A stretch of DNA of 11,096 bases from Paraliomyxa sp041600735 (GTDB lineage Bacteria; Myxococcota_A; Polyangia; Nannocystales; Nannocystaceae), in contig JBFIJN010000291.1 in assembly GCA_041600735.1 (NCBI GenBank), positions 1 to 11,096 on the forward strand. Direction: 5' to 3'. Position numbers and translations under genes: made by a program. Below are positions 6,215 through 11,096 of the stretch, piece by piece; the first letter of the stretch is position 1, and every line of letters begins with the position of its first letter. Under the pieces are notes generated by a model that worked only from the letters and a program-made list of their open reading frames with translations, had not been told where the DNA came from and did no database searches.

Positions 6215-7270
6215 TCACCGCAACGACACCACGAATCCCACGCCGAGCATGGCGCCAAAGCGTGGCAGATCACGGAGCTGTCGCACCTCGAATTCCTCAC
6301 GGACATCGAACACGGGTCGCACGACGGAGACGAGGCCGTCGAGGCCGAACGATAGCGCGGTGCGCCGGCCAAGCCCTACCCGCACATCGCCCCCCAGCGC
6401 GAGGGCCACCCAGGGCAGCGTAGCGCGGTAGTTCTCGCGAAAGCCGCGGCCACGCGCGAAGGCACTGCCCGCGAGCGCCCCCACACAGGCCCGCGGTCGC
6501 ACCCGACCGAGCATCGGTCCCACGCACGTGTCGGCGCGTGCTGCGAGCAGCGTGATCGAGAGCGTGGCCTGGTCCACCGGCTGCGAGCCGGCGGACGATG
6601 CGAACGCGCCCACGTGAAGGTCGACCAGCTCGCGCCAGCCCGCTTCGATGCCCAGCTGTCCGCCGCCGCCCAGCGTGGGCGGCAGCCCCACCGTGAGCAG
6701 GCCCCGGCCGACCGCCCGCAGCGCCCACGGCGGCGGGCGAGGGGTGAGGTCGAGGCTTGGCCCGCGCGCGACGGGCTCCGCCGGCACGAGCTCGGGCTCG
6801 GGTGGTGTGGTGGGCTCGGGCTCGGGCTCGGGAACGATCTGCGGCGGGGGAGCGATGCCCACCGACTCGAGCACCGTGGCATCCACCGCCAGCGCGATCG
6901 CGAGGGCGACCACCGCGTGGAGGTCGTCGCAGCTCGAGGGGCCCGGCGCGAAGCTGCGCTCCGCGATCGCCTGGCCACGATCCTCGAGCGTGAAGCGGAG
7001 CGTGCGAACCTCGACCGGATCGCCTTCGACGACGATGGTGAGACGCGGGTCGAGCTCGTCGCGCTCGAGCCAGGTGACCACCTGCTCCGTGAGTCGATCG
7101 TGCTCGAGACACGTGGCTCCGGGCTCGACGCTCAACGCATCGGCCACCGCGGTCGGCTCGGCGCTCGCGGTCTCGGCCTGCGAGGTCACCGGCGCCGCGA
7201 GCCCGAGCGAGTGGCTCGAGAGCCACCCGAGGAGCGCCAGCGCTGCGGTGAGAGCGGCTCGGCCGAGCAT
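6215..7270 (-). CDS. Exported protein with C-terminal beta-barrel-like region, ECF-associated
   Basis: This is a 351-residue protein with a signal peptide (about 1-26, ending near L-G-L-A-A). A periplasmic domain of about 30-135 has C-L-E-H near its start and an S-S-C-D-D-L-H-A-V-V-A-L-A-I-A-L-A-V-D segment at its end; the two cysteines could form a disulfide. A Pro/Glu linker (P-E-P-E-P-E-P-T-T-P-P-E-P-E) spans about 145-170. The last 170 residues alternate Gly/aromatic/hydrophobic strands and end in F-V-V-S-L-R, suggesting a small outer-membrane barrel. No catalytic motif is recognised. The gene lies 21 bp upstream of the ECF sigma gene in the same direction. I recall similar sigma/TPR/barrel trios in myxobacterial genomes but no assigned function. 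An envelope sensor or regulated envelope component is inferred. A minus-strand TAACGAT heptamer lies 9 nt before the ATG; AGGA is also present but only 1 nt away. Confidence 0.75.
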   Translation of the reverse strand: MLGRAALTAALALLGWLSSHSLGLAAPVTSQAETASAEPTAVADALSVEPGATCLEHDRLTEQVVTWLERDELDPRLTIVVEGDPVEVRTLRFTLEDRGQAIAERSFAPGPSSCDDLHAVVALAIALAVDATVLESVGIAPPPQIVPEPEPEPTTPPEPELVPAEPVARGPSLDLTPRPPPWALRAVGRGLLTVGLPPTLGGGGQLGIEAGWRELVDLHVGAFASSAGSQPVDQATLSITLLAARADTCVGPMLGRVRPRACVGALAGSAFARGRGFRENYRATLPWVALALGGDVRVGLGRRTALSFGLDGLVSVVRPVFDVREEFEVRQLRDLPRFGAMLGVGFVVSLR

Positions 7271-7318
7271 GTCCTACGCATCGTTACACTTTTCGCGCAC
7301 TCGTGGGTGGACCACTCG

Positions 7319-7939
7319 CTATTCCAGGCAGGTGTTCGAGGGGCACTCGAACGCCGCCTTCACGCACAGCTGCGTCCATCCGCCCTCGCAGCACTGCGGG
7401 CTGTCGGCGCACACGCACGCCATGGTCTCGAAGTCGCTACAGCCTGGCGCGTTGGAGTACATGCAGCAGCTGTGCGGCGGCGGAGCGCAATCCAGCATCG
7501 CGCAGCCCTCGGAGACGGCCACCGCCACGCAGTACTGGCCCCAGTCGGCGCCGCAGCACGCGGGCTCGGCGTTGCACGTGCACTTCGCGACCTCGCCGTT
7601 CTCGCACGGGGCCTCGACATTGCAGCAGCTGCTGGGGAGCGGACCCGGGTCCCCGGTGTCCAAGGGCGAACCGGTCTCGCCGGTCCCCTCGCCCGTGCTC
7701 GTGCTCTCGGCGGCGGTGCTGGTGACGGGATCCGTGCTCGCCGTGGTCGTACCGTCCGCTGCACTCGTGGCCGCACCGGTGGCCGCGCTCGTTCCTGGCT
7801 CTGGACCATCGAGCGAGTCGCCCTTCGTCCCTTCGCTCGCGCCCGACGAGGCCCCCACATCCCCGCCGTCGAACGCTCCGTTGTCGCGAGTGCAGGCCAC
7901 CATCCAAGCGAGGCATCCAAGCCAAACCCAAGCACGCAT
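7319..7939 (-). CDS. Lipoprotein with two paired-cysteine repeats
   Basis: This 206-residue protein has a short signal sequence with lipobox M-V-A-C (C16). A low-complexity Gly/Ser/Thr linker (about 20-100) follows. Two homologous Cys-rich modules then lie at about 104-151 and 157-204. Both follow S-C-C-x(5-7)-C-x7-C-x-C-x5-C-C-x3-W-x3-C-V, with one or two further cysteines after. The regular spacing implies several disulfides, so the modules should fold outside the cytoplasm. I recall similar CC...W...CV modules in many Nannocystaceae-type surface proteins, with no assigned function. The gene is 48 bp upstream of the barrel-protein gene in the same direction, so it could be the first gene of the ECF operon. 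Start ATG 7939 follows TAGACT by 6 nt. Confidence 0.8.
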   Translation of the reverse strand: MRAWVWLGCLAWMVACTRDNGAFDGGDVGASSGASEGTKGDSLDGPEPGTSAATGAATSAADGTTTASTDPVTSTAAESTSTGEGTGETGSPLDTGDPGPLPSSCCNVEAPCENGEVAKCTCNAEPACCGADWGQYCVAVAVSEGCAMLDCAPPPHSCCMYSNAPGCSDFETMACVCADSPQCCEGGWTQLCVKAAFECPSNTCLE

Positions 7940-7945
7940 GCCTTC

Positions 7946-7951
7946 AGTCTA
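7946..7951 (-). promoter_or_regulatory. Candidate -10 of the Cys-rich lipoprotein gene, leaderless
   Basis: On the minus strand TAGACT is followed by 6 nt (GAAGGC) and then the ATG at 7939. No convincing -35 is seen. GAAGG is purine-rich but only 1 nt from the ATG, too close for normal Shine-Dalgarno use. A transcript starting at or beside the A of the ATG is expected. Confidence 0.45.
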
Positions 7952-8038
7952 CCGGGTCCCGGGATTCGTGAGTGGGCCGTGCGCCCGGGGATTTCGTGCG
8001 AGATCGGATTCCCCGAGCCGAGCGGCGCGCGGTTCGGC

Positions 8039-8044
8039 TACGCT
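8039..8044 (+). promoter_or_regulatory. Candidate -10 of the metzincin-like lipoprotein gene, leaderless
   Basis: TACGCT is followed by 6 nt (GCATCG) and ATG 8051. There is no Shine-Dalgarno sequence and no clear -35. The spacing is identical to that on the opposite strand at 7946-7951. Confidence 0.45.
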
Positions 8045-8050
8045 GCATCG

Positions 8051-9109
8051 ATGCCGTTGGCGGCGCGGGGCCTCGCAACCACGTGTCTGGTGCTCGCGTG
8101 CACGCGGGCGCCGGATGGCAGCGACGAGCTCACCGAGGCGACCACGGCGACCACCGCGCCGACTGGCCCCGCGATGACCGCGACGACTGCCGCGGACTCG
8201 ACCGGCCCAAACCAGACCAGCTTCGAGACCTCCGAGGGCGTCGACTCGGGTGGCTCGAGCGGCAGCCCGCCGTCGCCACCCGCCTGTCCGCGCCGTCGTG
8301 CGCCCGAAGACCTCGCCGATGACAGCAGCGAGCCGCAGGTTCGGGTGCTCTACGTCGTGCCGGCCGACTCGCGCGATCGAGGGCTCGATCTCGACGGCAT
8401 GATCTGCGGCTCGGTGCTCGGCTGGACCGCGTGGCTCGAGGAGCAGAGCGGAGGCCGTAGCCTGCGACTCGACACCGCCGATGGGGTGCTCGACATCGGC
8501 TTTCACCGGCTCGAGCTCAGCGACGCGCAGATGCACGGGACCAACGCGGCCGCGAGCGTGGAGACCGGGTTCGCCTACGTCCGCGATCGCATCGAGCGCG
8601 AGCTGCTCGCGATGGGAGCGCTCGCGCCGAACAAGCTCTATGCGGTCTACTACGGCGGCACCAGCGAGTATGCGTGTGGCGGGGGCGCCTATCCGCCGCT
8701 CATCGTCGATCAGGTGGCGGCGATGTACCTCGAAGGCCAGCCAACGGGCTCGCTCCCGTGCGACAGCGGACCCTGGGGCGCGCCGGGAGGCGTGCTCGGC
8801 TACATCGACTACGGCATGTTGCACGAGCTCTTCCACACGCTCGGTGCCGTCGATCCGCTCGCGCCACATCAGCACGCGGGCGGCCACGCCTTCGACGTTG
8901 GCGAGCGTGCCCCGGAGCGCGACCTGATGTACAGCCCTCGCGCGGGCGAGAGCGATCCTCCGTGGGGGGTCTACGATCCCGGGGGCCTCGTGCTCGACCT
9001 CGGTCGGGACGACTACTTCGATCACGCCGACCCCGAGCGGGTCGACGTTGCCCGCAGCGTGTTCCTCGAGCCGCGGCCCGTGGACGCGACCCTGCCCCCC
9101 GGTTGGTGA
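8051..9109 (+). CDS. Lipoprotein, putative zincin metalloprotease (HExxHxxGxxD)
   Basis: This 352-residue protein has a signal peptide with lipobox V-L-A-C (C17) and a Thr/Ser/Gly-rich linker to about residue 85. The C-terminal domain starts with V-R-V-L-Y-V-V-P-A-D and continues through W-L-E-E-Q-S-G-G-R-S-L-R-L-D-T and K-L-Y-A-V-Y-Y-G-G-T-S-E-Y-A-C-G-G-G-A-Y-P-P. M-L-H-E-L-F-H-T-L-G-A-V-D follows, with H258, E259, H262, G265 and D268. This fits the metzincin zinc motif HExxHxxGxxH/D; an Asp third ligand is known in snapalysin (M7). It ends with D-L-M-Y-S and G-R-D-D-Y-F. I recall this layout from secreted bacterial proteins usually left as hypothetical. Extracellular proteolysis is likely, the substrate unknown. 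The frame is open far upstream, but that part is antisense to two other genes; ATG 8051 begins directly with the signal peptide. Confidence 0.85.
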   Translation: MPLAARGLATTCLVLACTRAPDGSDELTEATTATTAPTGPAMTATTAADSTGPNQTSFETSEGVDSGGSSGSPPSPPACPRRRAPEDLADDSSEPQVRVLYVVPADSRDRGLDLDGMICGSVLGWTAWLEEQSGGRSLRLDTADGVLDIGFHRLELSDAQMHGTNAAASVETGFAYVRDRIERELLAMGALAPNKLYAVYYGGTSEYACGGGAYPPLIVDQVAAMYLEGQPTGSLPCDSGPWGAPGGVLGYIDYGMLHELFHTLGAVDPLAPHQHAGGHAFDVGERAPERDLMYSPRAGESDPPWGVYDPGGLVLDLGRDDYFDHADPERVDVARSVFLEPRPVDATLPPGW

Positions 9110-9190
9110 GCCCCTAGCGGGTTACCCGCAGCGCAGGCCGTCGGGCAGCACCCGCAGGGTGTCCGGCATTCCCCCGTGGCGTCACCTCGA

Positions 9191-9220
9191 TTTCATCGTT
9201 GGGGGCCGCGGTGTTACGAT
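9191..9220 (+). promoter_or_regulatory. Candidate promoter of the small membrane-protein gene
   Basis: TTTCAT (9191-9196) and TACGAT (9215-9220) are spaced 18 bp apart. ATG 9230 follows after 9 nt with no Shine-Dalgarno sequence, giving a leader of only a few bases. Confidence 0.4.
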
Positions 9221-9229
9221 CGGCGCCCG

Positions 9230-9625
9230 ATGGAAAAAGAGTACATGGGCGGGAGCCGGGCGAAGATGTGGACCTACCTCATCCTCGCGGTCGTCTTGGT
9301 CGGCGGCATCGTCGTGGCCAACTTTGCCCTCAGCAATCCCGACCTCGCGCAGAACGGCATGGATGCGTTCTTGGGCATGCCGCCGTGGGTCTTCCCCCTC
9401 GTCCTGGCGCTCGTGGGCCTGGGGGTGTTCTGGGTGGGCCTCAAGCTCGAGACCGACTGGCCCGAGGGGATGGGCGCCTTGATGATCGCGGGCGCGCTCG
9501 CGTGGGGCGAGTTCATGCTCGGCTGGGAGAACTTCCAGCTCGGCGGCATGGTGGTCGTGCCCTACGTGATCCCGGTGGTCGTGTTCCTCGGGCTCATGGG
9601 CTACAGCGTCGCGCGCAGCCGCTAG
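9230..9625 (+). CDS. Small integral membrane protein, four predicted helices
   Basis: This 131-residue protein has a short charged N-terminus (M-E-K-E-Y). Hydrophobic segments lie at about 13-33, 52-72, 81-99 and 106-126. The first loop is polar (S-N-P-D-L-A-Q-N-G-M-D) and the second contains E-T-D-W-P-E-G. Membrane-buried or interfacial charges include E94 in the third helix. I recognise no family and assign no function; it should sit in the inner membrane. ATG 9230 is chosen because it follows a promoter-like element. The in-frame GTG 9176 would add 18 non-hydrophobic residues and put the promoter inside the gene. The stop lies only 9 bp from the convergent M16 gene's stop. Confidence 0.75.
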   Translation: MEKEYMGGSRAKMWTYLILAVVLVGGIVVANFALSNPDLAQNGMDAFLGMPPWVFPLVLALVGLGVFWVGLKLETDWPEGMGALMIAGALAWGEFMLGWENFQLGGMVVVPYVIPVVVFLGLMGYSVARSR

Positions 9626-9634
9626 GTTGCGCGG

Positions 9635-11096
9635 CTAGTCCTCGTCCTCGTCGTGGACCGCGTCGGGCAGCTTGGTCTCGCCCGTGATCTTGTTGGCGGC
9701 GAGCACGTTGTTGATGCCCTCCGCGGGGCCCTGGATGAGCGTGACCGAGCGGGAATCCACCAGCACCCGATCGATCTGGGCCTTGACCGCCTTGGGCTCG
9801 AGCTCGGCCACGCGCCGCGCCAGCTCCTGGAAGTAGTCGTACGAGCGCCCGTTGCGGACCGCCTCGGCGAGCCGCCCCGCGAGCAGCTCGGAGTCGGCCT
9901 GCGCGTTGAGCATGTCCTTGAGCACGGCTCGCCGGGCGAATGCGAAGCGCCGATCGAAGTCCTCACCGTCGCGTAGGCTCTGCACGGCGGCGAACATCGC
10001 CGCGGAGCCCTCACCGGCGCGGGCGCTGTCGAGCGCGCCGCCCATGCGGATGTGCGGCCGCCCGGTGTCGAGGAACGCGTAGACGCCGTAGCTCGCGCCC
10101 AGCTTCTGCCGCACCGCGCTCACCTGCTCGTTGAGCATGCTCGCCATCACCATCAGCGCGGCATGGTCGTCGCCGTAGGCCACCGCCAGCGGGTAGGCCA
10201 CGGCAAAGTCGGTCTGGACCCGCTCCTTGTCGAGCTCGGTCATCACCCGCACCGCGCCGGGCTTGGGCTCGGGGGCCGGGGGTCGCTCCGCCGTGGCCTT
10301 GGGCTCGAGCCACTTCATCCGGCGGTCGCGCAGGTTGGGCTCGCCGAAGAAGCGCTCCACGTACTCGATCGCGAGCTGCATGTCGAAGCCACCGGTGATG
10401 ATGATGGCGCTGTTGCCCGCGCGAAAGTGGGTGTCGCGAAAGCTCTCGACGTCGCGCAGCGTGATCTCCTTGAGCGAGCTGCGGTCGGCGATCACCTCGC
10501 GGACGTGGGGGTGCCCCTTGCCGTAGAGCGCGGCATAGAACGCGTTGTTCCGCGCGACCTCCTGCGAGGCGCTCTTCTTCTTGAGCCGGTCGGACATGCC
10601 CAGCTTCCAGCCGTCGAGCGCACCGGTGCGGTACTGGCCCTGCACCACTTGCTCGCTGACGCCGGCGATCAAGAAGTCGAGATAGATCGCCAGCCCGCGC
10701 GAGCGGAACGTGGTGGCCATCGGCCCCACGTCACCGAAGAAGATCCCGCCCGAGGCCTGGAAGAACGTGGCCAGGTTGCGTCCCTCGAGGTCGTCACGAA
10801 ATCCGTAGAGGCGGTGGGCCGCTTCCGCGAGCTCGGGGCGAGCCGCGTCGACCGTGCCCCCGCCCACGATCAGCTGCACGTCCATCACCGGGACCTGCGA
10901 CGACTGCACCAGCACCACGCGCATGCCGTTGGCGAGCGTGTACTCCACGAACTGTGCCTCGGGCGGGGCGATGTCGGTGAGCGGCAGCGGTTGGTGGGCC
11001 TCGGCGGGGTCGATGTCCTCGGGGAGCGAGAGCTTCTCTTCGGCCTCGGGCTTGAAGTCGAACGCGGCGCGCTCGGCCGTGGGCGTGTCCTTGCTG
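9635..11096 (-). CDS. M16 peptidase-family protein, non-catalytic unit (5' end outside window)
   Basis: The reading frame continues unbroken to the right edge, so the start is missing; GTG 10948 is internal. After an acidic Pro-rich stretch (about 50 residues from the edge) comes Y-T-L-A-N-G-M-R-V-V-L-V, the usual first strand of an M16 domain. The position of the zinc motif HxxEH reads E-A-A-H-R (10811-10825), so the metal ligands are lost. Later M16 features remain: A-A-L-Y-G-K-G-H-P-H, A-I-I-I-T-G-G-F-D and the second half with V-R-Q-K-L-G-A-S-Y-G-V-Y-A, which keeps the R/Y pair (R at 10109-10111, Y at 10088-10090). In bacterial M16B enzymes one unit carries HxxEH and a partner carries R/Y. 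This is therefore the R/Y unit, either fused behind an active unit or encoded next to one beyond the edge. An envelope location is likely but not visible here. Confidence 0.85.
   Translation of the reverse strand, partial: SKDTPTAERAAFDFKPEAEEKLSLPEDIDPAEAHQPLPLTDIAPPEAQFVEYTLANGMRVVLVQSSQVPVMDVQLIVGGGTVDAARPELAEAAHRLYGFRDDLEGRNLATFFQASGGIFFGDVGPMATTFRSRGLAIYLDFLIAGVSEQVVQGQYRTGALDGWKLGMSDRLKKKSASQEVARNNAFYAALYGKGHPHVREVIADRSSLKEITLRDVESFRDTHFRAGNSAIIITGGFDMQLAIEYVERFFGEPNLRDRRMKWLEPKATAERPPAPEPKPGAVRVMTELDKERVQTDFAVAYPLAVAYGDDHAALMVMASMLNEQVSAVRQKLGASYGVYAFLDTGRPHIRMGGALDSARAGEGSAAMFAAVQSLRDGEDFDRRFAFARRAVLKDMLNAQADSELLAGRLAEAVRNGRSYDYFQELARRVAELEPKAVKAQIDRVLVDSRSVTLIQGPAEGINNVLAANKITGETKLPDAVHDEDED

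Noticed and set aside
6614..8050. Open frame extending upstream of the metzincin-like lipoprotein, 831 codons in all
   Set aside because: This part is antisense to the barrel-protein and Cys-rich lipoprotein genes and is low-complexity Arg/Ala/Gly. The signal peptide with lipobox begins at 8051.
9117..9161. Two small perfect hairpins (GCGGG-TTA-CCCGC and CACCC-GCA-GGGTG) after the metzincin-like gene
   Set aside because: Each has only 5 bp and lacks a T-tract. In GC-rich DNA such stems are common; a factor-independent terminator cannot be claimed, though a role in 3' end stability is possible.
1..11096. tRNA, rRNA, CRISPR array, insertion sequence or prophage signals
   Set aside because: No clover-leaf-like tRNA stretch, spaced direct repeats, transposase motifs or terminal inverted repeats were seen on either strand; composition looks even throughout.

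Overview
The window is about 70% GC by eye, with strong G/C bias at third codon positions. Several gene families point to a myxobacterium of the Polyangia/Nannocystaceae type: a DUF2378 (TIGR02265-like) protein, lipoproteins with long Thr/Ser/Gly-rich linkers, and a paired-cysteine repeat protein. This is a judgement from protein character, not from a database search.

Layout. (1) 1-3276, plus strand: the 3' end of a DUF1266 protein, overlapping by 8 bp a 23S rRNA m5U methyltransferase (RlmD/RlmCD type); then a DUF2378 protein and a PGAP1/lipase-like alpha/beta hydrolase, each behind its own promoter-like element. (2) 3277-3494: convergent gap with one weak terminator candidate. (3) 7939 down to 3495, minus strand: a Cys-rich repeat lipoprotein; then a tight cassette of an exported beta-barrel-like protein, an ECF sigma factor and a single-span membrane protein with a periplasmic TPR-like tail; then a choice-of-anchor-L-like lipoprotein. 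(4) 7940-8050: a divergent promoter region with repeats. (5) 8051-9625, plus strand: a lipoprotein with a metzincin-type HExxHxxGxxD motif and a small four-helix membrane protein. (6) 9635-11096, minus strand: the 3' part of an M16 peptidase-family protein whose zinc motif is lost.

How they fit together. Much of the window is cell-envelope biology: three lipoproteins, one exported barrel-like protein, two inner-membrane proteins and one probably exported protease homologue. The sigma factor, membrane TPR protein and barrel protein look like one signalling unit, because sigma and TPR genes overlap by ATGA and the barrel gene lies 21 bp upstream of sigma.

The most interesting regulatory pattern concerns translation starts. 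Genes inside operons (the methyltransferase and sigma factor) have Shine-Dalgarno-like sequences. Apparent first genes lack usable ones and instead carry a -10-like hexamer exactly 6 nt (four loci) or 9-10 nt (two loci) before the start codon. That suggests leaderless or very short-leader transcripts. No RNA genes, insertion sequences or CRISPR arrays were seen.
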